Source of the DNA: Ornithinimicrobium cavernae | GTDB taxonomy: Bacteria > Actinomycetota > Actinomycetes > Actinomycetales > Dermatophilaceae | NCBI RefSeq assembly: GCF_003121625.1 | Contig: NZ_QDDJ01000005.1 | Coordinates: 62,001 to 126,000 of the forward strand | Reading direction: 5' to 3' | Length of the DNA: 64,000 bases | Shown here: positions 27,746 through 36,251 of the stretch, one piece after another | Layout of the letters: each line of letters opens with the position of its first letter | How positions within the stretch are numbered: position 1 is the first letter of the stretch | Notes under the pieces: model-generated | What the model saw: only the letters and a program-made list of their open reading frames with translations | Told to the model about the DNA's origin: nothing | The model's database searches: none | Program-made: the position numbers and the translations under genes

Positions 27746-28941
27746 CCCGCTCGACCGGGCGGTTCCTGCTGGTCCTGCTGGGCCTCTACACCGCCTTCCG
27801 GCTCTTCACCACGGTGCTCCTGCTGTGGATCGTCGACGTACACCAGGACCCGCTGATCTTCAGCGGTGAGGTGCACCGGTACTTCGACCTGGCCACCCTG
27901 TGGGACGGCGCCTGGTACGAGAAGATCGCGACCACGGGATATCCCGACCGGTTGCCGGTGGACGCGAGCGGCGAGGTCCAGCAGAACGAGTGGGCCTTCT
28001 ACCCGATGTTTCCCACCCTCGCGACGTGGCTGACGGCGCTGACCGGGTGGCCGTTCGCCGTGGCCGGGCCCGTCGTGGCGACGCTGGTCGGCTATGCGGC
28101 GGCCGTGGTGATGGGGCTGATGCTGCGTGAGCGGGTGGGTTCCGTGGCCGCGCTCGGTGGGGTCGCCCTGTTCGCGGCCTTCCCCACGGCGCCCGTCCTG
28201 CAGGTGGCCTACACGGAGTCGCTGGCCACCCTCCTGCTCTGCATCGTGCTGTGGCTGCTCATCCGCCACCGGTGGCTGGCTGCCGGGGCGGTCGCCCTGC
28301 TGACCGGCCTGGCCCGGCCGATCGCGCTGCCGCTGGGCCTGGTCGCCCTGGTGGCGGTGGTCCTGCGCTGGCGTCGGCGGCACGAGGAGCCGGTGTCCCG
28401 GGGGGAGTATGCCGCGATGTTCGCTGCCCTTGCCGGCTGCGGTCTGTCGGGGCTCATCTGGCCGGCCCTGGTCTGGCGGGGCACGGGCGTCCCGGACGGC
28501 TACACGGTGACCATGTCGGCCTGGCGCGCCGGTGAGGAGGTCGTGCCGTTCCTCCCGACCCTGGAGATGGTGAAGTGGCAGTTCGGCGACCCGCGCGGCG
28601 TGTGGCTGCTGGTCGGCTTCTTTGCGCTGCTCGCCGTGATGGTGCTCGGTCCCTGGGCCCGCGGCCTCGGACCGGTCCTGCAGACCTGGAGCCTCGGCTA
28701 CCCGTTCTACCTGGCGGCCGCGCTGGACCCCTGGACCAGCATCTACCGCTACCTGATCCTGCTGTTCCCGGTGTTCGTGGTGCTCATCGGGGGCGGGTGG
28801 CCGCCCTCGGACCGGCGGGCCGGACCGACCTGGCTCATCGTGCTGCGCACCGTCGTGATCGTCGCGCTGTTCCTCGGCTGGCAGGTGTGGTGGTCCTGGG
28901 AGCTGTTCCGCTTCGAGCCCCCGCGCGACAACCCGCCGTGA
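27742..28941 (+). CDS. polytopic membrane glycosyltransferase, PIG-V mannosyltransferase-like
   Basis: A 399-residue protein with about nine membrane helices. The first extracytoplasmic loop contains LWDGAWYEKIATTGYP (about 53-68). Its acidic residue sits after helix 1, as in the GT-C fold mannosyltransferases that use polyprenyl-phosphate sugars. FYPMFPTLATWL and QVAYTESLATLLLC also agree with the PIG-V family. It would transfer mannose to an exported acceptor from polyprenyl-phospho-mannose; the acceptor is unknown. GTG at 27742 overlaps the SRPBCC gene by 4 bases. GC content drops in the gap after its stop. Confidence 0.82.
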   Translation: MTRSTGRFLLVLLGLYTAFRLFTTVLLLWIVDVHQDPLIFSGEVHRYFDLATLWDGAWYEKIATTGYPDRLPVDASGEVQQNEWAFYPMFPTLATWLTALTGWPFAVAGPVVATLVGYAAAVVMGLMLRERVGSVAALGGVALFAAFPTAPVLQVAYTESLATLLLCIVLWLLIRHRWLAAGAVALLTGLARPIALPLGLVALVAVVLRWRRRHEEPVSRGEYAAMFAALAGCGLSGLIWPALVWRGTGVPDGYTVTMSAWRAGEEVVPFLPTLEMVKWQFGDPRGVWLLVGFFALLAVMVLGPWARGLGPVLQTWSLGYPFYLAAALDPWTSIYRYLILLFPVFVVLIGGGWPPSDRRAGPTWLIVLRTVVIVALFLGWQVWWSWELFRFEPPRDNPP

Positions 28942-28954
28942 CCCGCCGTTTTCG

Positions 28955-28999
28955 TAGGGGCTTCGTTGGTGCTGCACGTCTTTTCATAGGGGTTCTGCT
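28955..28999 (+). repeat. imperfect direct repeat in a lower-GC gap
   Basis: TTTTCGTAGGGGCTTCG and TTTTCATAGGGGTTCTG follow each other about 30 bases apart between the mannosyltransferase stop and the enoyl-CoA hydratase stop. The surrounding 130 bases include CAAAATCCCC and GAAAAAG and are clearly richer in A+T than the window. It may be a transcription end region; no gene is seen. Confidence 0.4.
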
Positions 29000-29075
29000 G
29001 GACGCCGGGAGCAGGCCGATCAGCAAAATCCCCACCAGAATGCGGGATCGAGCAGCGAGACCGCTAGAAAAAGTG

Positions 29076-29879
29076 TCAGCGGCCCTCGAAGACCGGCTTC
29101 TCCTTGGCCAGGAAGGCAGCGACCGCGGCCCGGTGGTCGGCCGTCGCGCCGGTGCTGTTCATCAGCTCCCCCTCGTGGGCGAGGGACTCGCTGAGCGTGT
29201 GCCCGGCGGAGAACGCCACGGCTCGGCGCACCGCGCCGTAGGCCTTGGTCGGGCCGGCCGCGAGGGTCTGTGCCACCTCGCGCACGTGCGCCTCGAACTC
29301 CTCGTCGGCGACCACCTCGCTCGCCAGGCCCAGCGACAGGGCCTCCTCGGCCTTCACGGTGCGGGGCCGCAGCAGCAGCTCCTTGGCCCGGGCCGTGCCG
29401 ATCAGGCGGGGCAGGTGGTAGGACGCGCCGGAGTCGCAGGAGAGCGCGATGCCGGTGAAGGCCATGTTGAAGCCGGCCGAGGCCGCCAGGATGCGCAGGT
29501 CGGTGGCGAAGGCGAACGACGCGCCGGCGCCGGCGGCGACGCCGTTGACCGCGGCGATCACGGGCTTGTCCATGGTGGCCAGCAGCTCCACGACCGGGTT
29601 GTAGTGCTCCTGCACCGTCGAGCCCAGCCCGAAGCTGTCCGACTGCATCTGCTGCACGTGCTCCTTGAGGTCCTGCCCGACGCAGAACGCCCGGCCCGAG
29701 CCGGTCAGCACGACGCAGCGGACGGACTCATCCTCGGCGACCTCGCGCAGCGTGGTCAGCAGCGCCTCCTTGGTCGCTGTGTCGAGGGCGTTCATCGCGT
29801 CCGGGCGGTTGAGGCGCACAGTGGCCACGCCGCCGTCGCGCTCGAGGGTGACGGGGCTGGAAACAGTCGTGTCAGTCAT
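29076..29879 (-). CDS. enoyl-CoA hydratase/isomerase family protein, PaaG-like
   Basis: A 267-residue crotonase-fold enzyme. RPDAMNALDTATKEAL, AFCVGQDLKEH and GVAAGAGASFAFATDLRI form the CoA-binding core and oxyanion hole. At the catalytic position the sequence reads FTGIALSCDSGASYHLPRLIG. The Asp in CDSG matches the catalytic Asp of PaaG-type isomerases, whereas the Glu pair of standard hydratases is not obvious. Being co-oriented with, and overlapping by 4 bases (ATGA), a PaaX-family regulator supports a role in phenylacetate or related aromatic/acyl-CoA catabolism. No other paa gene is in the window. Confidence 0.85.
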   Translation of the reverse strand: MTDTTVSSPVTLERDGGVATVRLNRPDAMNALDTATKEALLTTLREVAEDESVRCVVLTGSGRAFCVGQDLKEHVQQMQSDSFGLGSTVQEHYNPVVELLATMDKPVIAAVNGVAAGAGASFAFATDLRILAASAGFNMAFTGIALSCDSGASYHLPRLIGTARAKELLLRPRTVKAEEALSLGLASEVVADEEFEAHVREVAQTLAAGPTKAYGAVRRAVAFSAGHTLSESLAHEGELMNSTGATADHRAAVAAFLAKEKPVFEGR

Positions 29880-30703
29880 CGCTGGGTGTCCTCTGCGGTC
29901 GCGGGGTCCGGTGCCGGTGCCCCGGCCGAGGCCAGGGCGTCTCCCACGAAGATACGGGCTGGCTGCAGGAGCTGGTCAGCCACCTCCAGGAACAGCTCGC
30001 GGGCGGCCTGTCCCGGCCAGCCCTCGGGGAGCACCTCGGCGGGCAGCGCCGGGTCGACGAAGAGGAACTTGCGCCACCGGTGCACCAGCGTCGCACGGAC
30101 GCGGTAGGCCTCCTGCGGTGTCCACGAGCTGCGGACCCGGTCGCGCAGCCGGGCCGTGTCCTCCGCGAAGTCGCGGTAGCTCGCGGCGAGCTCGGTGAGG
30201 TCCCAGGTGCGGGCCACCACGCGGTCGGCGTCGGGCAGGTCGGTCGTGGTGAGGACCGAGTAGTCGATGCCCAGGGCATCGAGCGCGGCGGCGAGCTCCG
30301 GGGCCGGCCGGGCCGCCAGCCACGTCTGCGGTGCCATCCGTCCGTAGCCGAGGAAGCCCAGCGTGGCGGCCACCCGGTCGCGCTGGCCCCGGTCAGCGGG
30401 GCGGCCGGTCACCACGAGCTGCCAGCGACCGTCCCAGCCGGCCGTGTCCGGTCGGTAGATCCGGGCCCACGCCTCACCGAGCCGTTCCCGCCCGGCCGGT
30501 GTGGCGGCATACCCGCGGATGGTCCTGCGGGTCTCCGGCTGCAGCCAGCCCTGGGAGGTCATGCGCGACACCGCGGTGCGCGTGGCCGGAGCGGCGATGC
30601 CGCACGAGCCGAGAAGGGTGATCACACCGGAGATCGGGGCCCAGTAGCCGCGAGGGCCGAGGTGATCCCCGTAGAGGTCGAAGACGGCAGCCCGGGCTCG
30701 CAC
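29876..30703 (-). CDS. paaX: PaaX family transcriptional regulator
   Basis: A 275-residue regulator. An N-terminal winged helix (FDLYGDHLGPRGYWAPISGVITLLGSCGI, with RTAVSRMTSQGWL as recognition helix) is followed by the PaaX central domain and the C-terminal PaaX_C segment (ARLRDRVRSSWTPQEAYRVRATLVHRWRKFLFVDPALP). In characterised members phenylacetyl-CoA releases the protein from paa promoters; whether that ligand applies here is unknown. GTG at 30703 lies 6 bases after CACACT on the minus strand, suggesting a leaderless message. It forms a two-gene operon with the PaaG-like enzyme. Confidence 0.87.
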   Translation of the reverse strand: MRARAAVFDLYGDHLGPRGYWAPISGVITLLGSCGIAAPATRTAVSRMTSQGWLQPETRRTIRGYAATPAGRERLGEAWARIYRPDTAGWDGRWQLVVTGRPADRGQRDRVAATLGFLGYGRMAPQTWLAARPAPELAAALDALGIDYSVLTTTDLPDADRVVARTWDLTELAASYRDFAEDTARLRDRVRSSWTPQEAYRVRATLVHRWRKFLFVDPALPAEVLPEGWPGQAARELFLEVADQLLQPARIFVGDALASAGAPAPDPATAEDTQR

Positions 30704-30846
30704 GACCCCAGTGTGCCGCACGCCGGTCAAGGACCCAGATTTCGGGGGAGGCTGGTCACGGGGGATAATAGGCTTCCAAGCACTGACCGTCGCGGCCTCG
30801 CGGCAGGGAACTCGCGGCCCGCGGCCGCGTCAGGAGGAGATCAGAC

Positions 30847-31014
30847 ATGGCAGCCATGAAGCCCCGCACCGGCGACGGCCCGCTCGAGGTCACCAAGGAG
30901 GGCCGGGGGATCGTCCTGCGGATGCCGCTGGAGGGCGGCGGCCGTCTGGTCGTGGAGATGAACGCCGACGAGGCCACCGCCCTGGGCGAGGCCATCAAGG
31001 GCTGCCTGGGCTGA
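30847..31014 (+). CDS. DUF3117 family small protein, 55 aa
   Basis: A very conserved actinobacterial miniprotein, MAAMKPRTGDGPLEVTKEGR to EAIKGCLG, here with the full family length. The segment GGGRLVVEMNADEATALGEA is the usual C-terminal block. Function is unknown. The ribosome site AGGAGGAGA precedes the ATG. It is convergent with the O-methyltransferase gene, with only 6 bases between the stops. Confidence 0.93.
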   Translation: MAAMKPRTGDGPLEVTKEGRGIVLRMPLEGGGRLVVEMNADEATALGEAIKGCLG

Positions 31015-31020
31015 GCCCCC

Positions 31021-31653
31021 TCAACGCTTGACGGCGGCGAACAGCCCGTCACCCACCGGGAGGAGGGCCGGCACGAGCCGGTCGTCCTCCCGCAGTGTCT
31101 TGCCGAGGTCCCGGATCACCGTGGTGCTCTCGTCACGCGCGGCCGGGTCGGCCACCCGGTCGTGCCACAGCATGTTGTCCAGGACGAGGATGCCGCCGCG
31201 GCGCAGCACCCGGATCCCGTGCTCGGCGTACAGCGGGTAGCTGGGCTTGTCGGCGTCGATCAGCACCATGTCGTAGGTCGCGTCGTTCAGGCGGGGGAGC
31301 ACCTGCGTGGCGTCGCCGCCGATGACCCGCGTGCGTTGCGGGGGGATGCCCGCCTCCGCGAACGCCTTCTTGGCCATCCGCTGGTGCTCGGGCTCCACGT
31401 CGATCGTGGTGAGAATGCCGTCCGGGGCCATCCCCTGCAGCAGCCACAGCCCCGAGGAGCCGGCGCCGGTGCCGATCTCCACGACCGTCCGGGCCTGCAG
31501 GGACGCCGCCAGCAGCCGCAGCACGCTGCCGACCGCCGGGTGCACGGGCACGGCACCCAGGGCCTCGCCCTCGCCCGCCGCCCGCTCCATCAGTTCGCTG
31601 GGGGCGATGAAGCTCTCGGCGTAGGCCCAGGACGCCAGTTTCTGAGTGCTCAT
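31021..31653 (-). CDS. O-methyltransferase family protein (COMT-like)
   Basis: A 210-residue class I SAM-dependent O-methyltransferase with motif I VVEIGTGAGSSGLWLL, the acidic ribose-binding TTIDVEPEHQRMA, and the metal/substrate region MVLIDADKPSYPLYAE and VLDNMLWHDRV. The two conserved acidic residues expected for divalent metal are present. It corresponds by sequence and position (divergent from sigE) to the mycobacterial gene next to sigE. Substrate unknown. The ATG at 31653 follows TAGTGT on the minus strand by 6 bases. Confidence 0.9.
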   Translation of the reverse strand: MSTQKLASWAYAESFIAPSELMERAAGEGEALGAVPVHPAVGSVLRLLAASLQARTVVEIGTGAGSSGLWLLQGMAPDGILTTIDVEPEHQRMAKKAFAEAGIPPQRTRVIGGDATQVLPRLNDATYDMVLIDADKPSYPLYAEHGIRVLRRGGILVLDNMLWHDRVADPAARDESTTVIRDLGKTLREDDRLVPALLPVGDGLFAAVKR

Positions 31654-31659
31654 GGCCCC

Positions 31660-31665
31660 ACACTA
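31660..31665 (-). promoter_or_regulatory. predicted leaderless -10 element of the O-methyltransferase gene
   Basis: TAGTGT (minus strand) is separated from the ATG at 31653 by GGCCCC, 6 bases, with no ribosome site. Confidence 0.6.
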
Positions 31666-31771
31666 ATGCGCCGCGGGCCCTCAGGAATCTCCCAGCCAGG
31701 TCTGCCAGTGTGTGAGGACGGTGATCGCGCAGCAGGGGCGCGGTGGCCCCGCCTCGGAGATGGAGGACACC

Positions 31772-32350
31772 ATGGACGCACCAGAGCAGGACTGGCAGGT
31801 CCCCACGTGGGACGAGATCGTCCGAGACCACTCCGCCCGGGTCTACCGGCTGGCCTACCGGCTCACCGGCAACCAGCACGACGCCGAGGACCTCACCCAC
31901 GACGTCTTCATCCGCGTCTTCCGCTCGCTGCACACCTACCGCCCCGGCACCTTCGAGGGCTGGCTGCACCGCATCACCACCAACCTGTTCCTGGACCGCG
32001 TGCGCCGCAAGCAGCGGATCCGGTTCGACGCGCTGAGCGACGAGGCCGCCGCCCGGCTCCCCAGCAGGCTGCGCGGGCCGGAGGAGCAGTATGACGCCAC
32101 TCACCTGGACGACGACGTCCAGCGGGCACTGGCCGGGCTCTCCCCCCAGTTCCGCGCGGCCGTCGTGCTCAGTGACATCGAGGGCTACTCCTACGAGGAG
32201 GTCGCCCAGACCCTGGGGATCAAGCTCGGCACGGTGCGCTCGCGCATCCACCGTGGCAGGGCCCAGCTGCGCGAGGCCCTGGCGCACCGCGCCCCGCAGC
32301 CCGCGCGCTCCAACATCTCCCACAGCCAGCCGATCCCCGTCCTGGGCTGA
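31772..32350 (+). CDS. sigE: ECF sigma factor SigE
   Basis: A 192-residue group 4 sigma factor. Region 2 contains [34 protein letters not shown] and [22 protein letters not shown]. Region 4 contains [48 protein letters not shown]. Best match by content and neighbours is SigE, which governs envelope and heat stress in mycobacteria. ATG at 31772 is 5 bases after GGAGG; the longer frame from 31712 lacks support. htrA and tatB follow as in mycobacteria, but the anti-sigma gene rseA normally between them is missing. The tail after region 4 ([16 protein letters not shown]) is short and polar. Confidence 0.9.
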   Translation: MDAPEQDWQVPTWDEIVRDHSARVYRLAYRLTGNQHDAEDLTHDVFIRVFRSLHTYRPGTFEGWLHRITTNLFLDRVRRKQRIRFDALSDEAAARLPSRLRGPEEQYDATHLDDDVQRALAGLSPQFRAAVVLSDIEGYSYEEVAQTLGIKLGTVRSRIHRGRAQLREALAHRAPQPARSNISHSQPIPVLG

Positions 32351-32384
32351 GGGGCGCGGGTTCGGTCCCGCTCAGGTGATCAGG

Positions 32385-32390
32385 CAGAAT
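32385..32390 (+). promoter_or_regulatory. possible leaderless -10 element of htrA
   Basis: CAGAAT ends 7 bases before the htrA ATG at 32398 in the 47-base gap after sigE. No ribosome site is visible, so htrA may have its own leaderless transcript in addition to read-through from sigE. Confidence 0.45.
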
Positions 32391-32397
32391 CAGGCCC

Positions 32398-33930
32398 ATG
32401 GCTGACGAGCGAGACCTCGACGACGCGGACGGCACCGACACAGCCGACCGTCCCTCAGCCTCCGAGCCCGGGGCGGGCCACGATCGTGGGGCGGACTCCG
32501 ACCGTGGGGCGGGCTCCGACCGCGACGACACGTCCGCGCTGCCCATCGACCGGACCTCGGCGATCCCGCTCGCCCAGACCTCTGCCTTCCCGCCCTACCC
32601 GGGGCCCGGGACCGTGGGCCACTCCGCCTACGCCCCGCCCTCCCCGCAGGGCAGCCATCCGGCCTACTCGTCCACGTCGGACCCCTACGCGGCGACCACG
32701 TCGGACCCCTACGCGTCGCCGCTGCCCAGCGGCTACGCCACGTCCACGCCCGCCAGCCACCCCGCCTACGGCGACACGTCCTCCCAGGCCGGCCACACGG
32801 CATACGGCCAGGGGAGCGGAGCGACGGCGCCACCCCGGCCCCGACGCTCCCCGGGCGCCGGACTGCTGGTCGGCGCCCTCGCGCTCGGCCTGGTCGGCGG
32901 CGGCGCCGCGGGCTACCTCGGCGGCCTCCTGGCTGAGGACGAGCAGGAGCCCACGGCCAGCGTGATCGAGGCCGCGCCGGTCGGCACCACGCCGCCCACC
33001 GCCGTCACCACGATCGCGCAGCACGCCCTGCCCAGCGTCGTGTTCATCTCGGTGGGCTCCGGTGCCGGCGGCGGGGTCGGCTCGGGCTTCGTGGTGCGCG
33101 AGGACGGCTACCTGGTCACCAACAACCACGTCGTCGAGGGGGCCGGCGACAACGGCACGGTCCAGGTCACCTTCTCGGACGGGCGGGAGATGGAGGCCGA
33201 GATCGTCGGCGCCGACGCGGAGTACGACATCGCGGTGCTCAAGGTCGACGAGACCGGCCTGCAGCCCCTCGAGTTCGGCAACTCCGACGAGCTGCAGGTG
33301 GGTGCGTCGGTGGTCGCCGTCGGGGCACCGCTCGGGCTGGACAACACCGTCACCTCCGGCATCGTGTCGGCGCTGAACCGGCCGGTCATCGCCGGGGGCG
33401 GCTCGGGGTCGACCTCCTACATCAACGCCATCCAGACCGACGCGGCGATCAACCCGGGCAACTCCGGTGGCCCCCTGCTGGACCTCAACGGCCACGTGGT
33501 CGGCGTCAACTCCGCCATCGCACAGATCCCCGGCGACCTCGGTGGCGGCCAGTCCGGCAGCATCGGTCTGGGCTTCGCGATCCCGGCCCGGCAGGTGGAG
33601 CACACCGCCAACCAGCTGATCGAGACCGGTTCCAGCAACCACCCGATCATCGGGGTGATGCTCGACATGACGCATACCGGGCCGGGCGCGAAGGTGCTCG
33701 AGGAGGGCCTCGCCGACAGCCCCTCCATCGTCGAGGGCGGGCCGGCCGACGAGGCCGGCGTGGAGCCCGGCGACCTGATCCTCGAGGTCGACGGTGAGGA
33801 GATCGAGCACGGCAGCCACCTGATCATCGTGCTGCGCAGCCACGTCATCGGCGACGAGGTCGAGCTCCTGCTGCGCAGTCCCGACGGCGAGGAACGCACC
33901 GTGACGATGACCCTGCAGGGCTCGGAGTAG
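32398..33930 (+). CDS. htrA: HtrA/DegP-like serine protease with PDZ domain
   Basis: A 510-residue membrane-anchored S1C protease for envelope quality control. Residues 1-150 are a disordered cytoplasmic region rich in Asp, Ser, Pro and Tyr, including a repeated TSDPYA and several HPAY/HSAY motifs. A membrane helix follows at about 154-178. The protease domain has His244 (TNNHVVEG), Asp277 (YDIAVLKVD) and Ser356 (GNSGGPL), and a PDZ domain covers about 405-500. The order sigE-htrA-tatB matches mycobacteria. The long N-terminal tail could host regulatory contacts or phosphorylation, which is speculative. Confidence 0.93.
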   Translation: MADERDLDDADGTDTADRPSASEPGAGHDRGADSDRGAGSDRDDTSALPIDRTSAIPLAQTSAFPPYPGPGTVGHSAYAPPSPQGSHPAYSSTSDPYAATTSDPYASPLPSGYATSTPASHPAYGDTSSQAGHTAYGQGSGATAPPRPRRSPGAGLLVGALALGLVGGGAAGYLGGLLAEDEQEPTASVIEAAPVGTTPPTAVTTIAQHALPSVVFISVGSGAGGGVGSGFVVREDGYLVTNNHVVEGAGDNGTVQVTFSDGREMEAEIVGADAEYDIAVLKVDETGLQPLEFGNSDELQVGASVVAVGAPLGLDNTVTSGIVSALNRPVIAGGGSGSTSYINAIQTDAAINPGNSGGPLLDLNGHVVGVNSAIAQIPGDLGGGQSGSIGLGFAIPARQVEHTANQLIETGSSNHPIIGVMLDMTHTGPGAKVLEEGLADSPSIVEGGPADEAGVEPGDLILEVDGEEIEHGSHLIIVLRSHVIGDEVELLLRSPDGEERTVTMTLQGSE

Positions 33931-33937
33931 GCGCGCC

Positions 33938-34330
33938 GTGCTCAACCTCAGTGGCGGCGAGCTCATGCTGCTCATCGTGCTCGCGCTGGTGATCCTCGGT
34001 CCGGACAAGCTGCCCGGGTATGCCGCCAAGCTGGGTCAGTTCGTCCGCTCGGCGCGGGACATGGCTGAGGGAGCAAAGACGCACATCCGCGAGGAGATGG
34101 GCCCCGGCTTCGACGACGTCGACTGGAGCGCCCTGGACCCTCGTCAGTACGACCCCCGCCGCATCGTGCGCGAGGCCCTGTCGCCGGAGTCCACAGTGGC
34201 AGCGCCGCGCGAGTCAGCCTCGGCGCGGGCGGCCAACGAGGCCGCGATCGCCGGAGGCCGTGCCCCGAGGCCGCGGGCCCAGGCCTTCGACCCGTCGGTC
34301 CCCACGCCGTGGGACCCGGACGCCACCTGA
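33938..34330 (+). CDS. tatB: Sec-independent translocase subunit TatB
   Basis: A 130-residue Tat component. The N-terminal membrane helix (ELMLLIVLALVILGPDKLPG) has the conserved hinge Gly-Pro, followed by the amphipathic helix YAAKLGQFVRSARDMAEGAKTHIREE and a variable polar tail. GPDKLP and the position after sigE and htrA distinguish TatB from TatA. It starts at GTG 33938, 7 bases after the htrA stop, so it is probably translated from the same message. Confidence 0.92.
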   Translation: MLNLSGGELMLLIVLALVILGPDKLPGYAAKLGQFVRSARDMAEGAKTHIREEMGPGFDDVDWSALDPRQYDPRRIVREALSPESTVAAPRESASARAANEAAIAGGRAPRPRAQAFDPSVPTPWDPDAT

Positions 34331-34413
34331 GCCGACGGAGGTCGCCCACCGCACTCGGCTCGACTGGGCCGTGGGTTAGGTCGCCGTGCGCTCGGTCGGG
34401 GGTTGCGCGGAGG

Positions 34414-35547
34414 TCAGCGGCCGGTCGGGGTGATGCCGAGCTTGCGGCCGGCCAGGCCGCGCCCGCGCTGCGCCAGCTGGCGGGCGATGCCCCGCAGAGC
34501 GGTCGCCGCGGGGGAGTCCGGCGTCCCGAGCACCGCGGGCACCCCGGAGTCCGAGCCCTCGCGCAGGGTCGTGTCGAGCGGGATCTGACCCAGCAGCGGG
34601 ACCTCGGCACCGATTGCGCGGGACAGGCTCTCGGAGACGGCCCGGCCGCCGCCGGAGCCGAAGATCTCCTGGCGGCTGCCGTCGGGCAGCTCCAGCCAGG
34701 ACATGTTCTCGATGACGCCGACCAGGCGCTGGTGCGTCTGCAGGGCGATCGACCCGGCGCGCTCGGCCACCTCCGCGGCGGCCTGCTGCGGCGTGGTCAC
34801 GACCAGCAGCTCGGAGTTGGGGAGCAGCTGGGCGATGCTGATCGCGATGTCGCCGGTGCCCGGCGGCAGGTCGAGCAGCAGGACGTCCAGGTCGCCCCAG
34901 AAGACGTCGGACAGGAACTGCTGGACCGCGCGGTGCAGCATCGGGCCGCGCCACACGACCGGCTGGTTGCCGGGCACGAACATCCCGATCGAGATGACCT
35001 TCACCTCGTGGGCGATCGGGGGCAGGATCATGTCGTCGACCTGCGTCGGCTGCTGCTCCACGCCGAGCATCCGGGGCACCGAGAAGCCGTAGATGTCGGA
35101 GTCCACCACGCCCACGCGCAGCCCCTCGGCCGCCATCGCGGCGGCCAGGTTCACGGTGACCGAGGACTTGCCGACGCCGCCCTTGCCGGAGGCCACGGCA
35201 TACACCCTGGTCAGCGTGTCCGGCCGGGCGAAGGGGATCTCCTTCTCCGGCGCCCCGCCACGCAGCTGGGACCGCAGCGCGCCGCGCTGCTCGTCGCTCA
35301 TCACCCCGAGCTGCACCCGGACGTCCGTGACGCCCGCGACGGACTGGACGGCACTGGTGACGTTCTTGGTGATCGTGTCCTTCATGGGACAGCCGGGCAC
35401 CGTCAGCAGGATCGTGGTGTTGACCCGCCCCATCTCATCGATGTCGACCGCCTCGACCATGCCGAGCTCGGTGATCGGCTTGCGGATCTCGGGGTCGTCG
35501 ACCGTCGCCAGGGCAGCGTTGACGGCATCAAGGGTGGGAGCAGACAT
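34414..35547 (-). CDS. mrp: Mrp/NBP35 family iron-sulphur cluster carrier ATPase
   Basis: A 377-residue protein that binds and transfers Fe-S clusters. Residues 1-85 are a DUF59/MIP18-like domain with VPGCPMKD (Cys53). The P-loop domain has the deviant Walker A GKGGVGKS at 121-128, VGVVDSDIYGFSVPRMLG, LLLDLPPGTGD and VIENMSW. The start at 35547 is set by TACCAT on the minus strand 6 bases upstream; the GTG at 35568 would lie upstream of that promoter. It is convergent with tatB. Confidence 0.92.
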   Translation of the reverse strand: MSAPTLDAVNAALATVDDPEIRKPITELGMVEAVDIDEMGRVNTTILLTVPGCPMKDTITKNVTSAVQSVAGVTDVRVQLGVMSDEQRGALRSQLRGGAPEKEIPFARPDTLTRVYAVASGKGGVGKSSVTVNLAAAMAAEGLRVGVVDSDIYGFSVPRMLGVEQQPTQVDDMILPPIAHEVKVISIGMFVPGNQPVVWRGPMLHRAVQQFLSDVFWGDLDVLLLDLPPGTGDIAISIAQLLPNSELLVVTTPQQAAAEVAERAGSIALQTHQRLVGVIENMSWLELPDGSRQEIFGSGGGRAVSESLSRAIGAEVPLLGQIPLDTTLREGSDSGVPAVLGTPDSPAATALRGIARQLAQRGRGLAGRKLGITPTGR

Positions 35548-35553
35548 GTCCCC

Positions 35554-35559
35554 ATGGTA
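35554..35559 (-). promoter_or_regulatory. predicted leaderless -10 element of mrp
   Basis: TACCAT on the minus strand, 6 bases ahead of the ATG at 35547 (spacer GGGGAC). It argues against the longer reading from 35568. Confidence 0.6.
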
Positions 35560-35642
35560 CGTCCGCACGCTGCACGTTCCGTGCCGAGGGTGACTGACCG
35601 CAGGCGGGTCCGGTCGCGGCTCCCGCGCGGTGCGTGCGCGTC

Positions 35643-36251
35643 CTATCGGTCCCGGCCGTCGGCGACGGGCGCGGTCTCGTCGGTGTCGGGTCCCTGCAGG
35701 CGCAGGCCGCGCTCCTCCATCTCCTCCAGCAGGCTGCGCAGCTCGCTGCGGACGAAGTCCCGGGTCGCCGCGTCCCGCATCGCGATCCGCAGGGCCACGA
35801 CCTCCCGGGTCAGGAACTCGGTGTCGGCCAGGTTGCGCTCGTCCCGCGTCCGGTCCTGCTCGATGACGACCTTGTCGCGGTCGGCCTGCCGGTTCTGGGC
35901 GAGCAGGATCAGCGGCGCGGCGTAGGAGGCCTGCAGGCTGAGCATCAGCGTCAGGAAGATGAAGGCGTAGGGGTCGAACCGCAGGTCTGCCGGCGCCAGG
36001 AAGTTCCAGGCGATCCAGACCAGCACGAAGACCGTCATGTAGCCCAGGAAGCGGGCGGTGCCCATGAACCGGGCAAACCCCTCGGCGAACCGGCCGAAGG
36101 CATCGGGGTCCATCTGGGGCCGGGTGACCAACCGGCGGCGCGCGGCCAGCGGCTGGTCGAGCCGGTCGGCGCGCCGTTCCACCTCGCGGTCGACCGCGCG
36201 CTCGGCGAGCCGGTCGCGGCGCGGTGGCGGGCTCGGAGTCGGCTCAGACAC
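35643..36251 (-). CDS. DUF1003 family membrane protein
   Basis: A 202-residue protein with an N-terminal basic region. Two membrane helices follow (about 67-86, FLGYMTVFVLVWIAWNFLAP, and 93-116, AFIFLTLMLSLQASYAAPLILL), then the DUF1003 signature AQNRQADRDKVVIEQD and a long helical cytoplasmic tail ending in a Glu/Leu-rich coil. The family is widespread and uncharacterised. Its start overlaps the end of the upstream MgtE/CBS gene by 8 bases, as in mycobacteria where the two genes are neighbours. This suggests a joint role, perhaps in divalent cation homeostasis. Confidence 0.9.
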   Translation of the reverse strand: MSEPTPSPPPRRDRLAERAVDREVERRADRLDQPLAARRRLVTRPQMDPDAFGRFAEGFARFMGTARFLGYMTVFVLVWIAWNFLAPADLRFDPYAFIFLTLMLSLQASYAAPLILLAQNRQADRDKVVIEQDRTRDERNLADTEFLTREVVALRIAMRDAATRDFVRSELRSLLEEMEERGLRLQGPDTDETAPVADGRDR

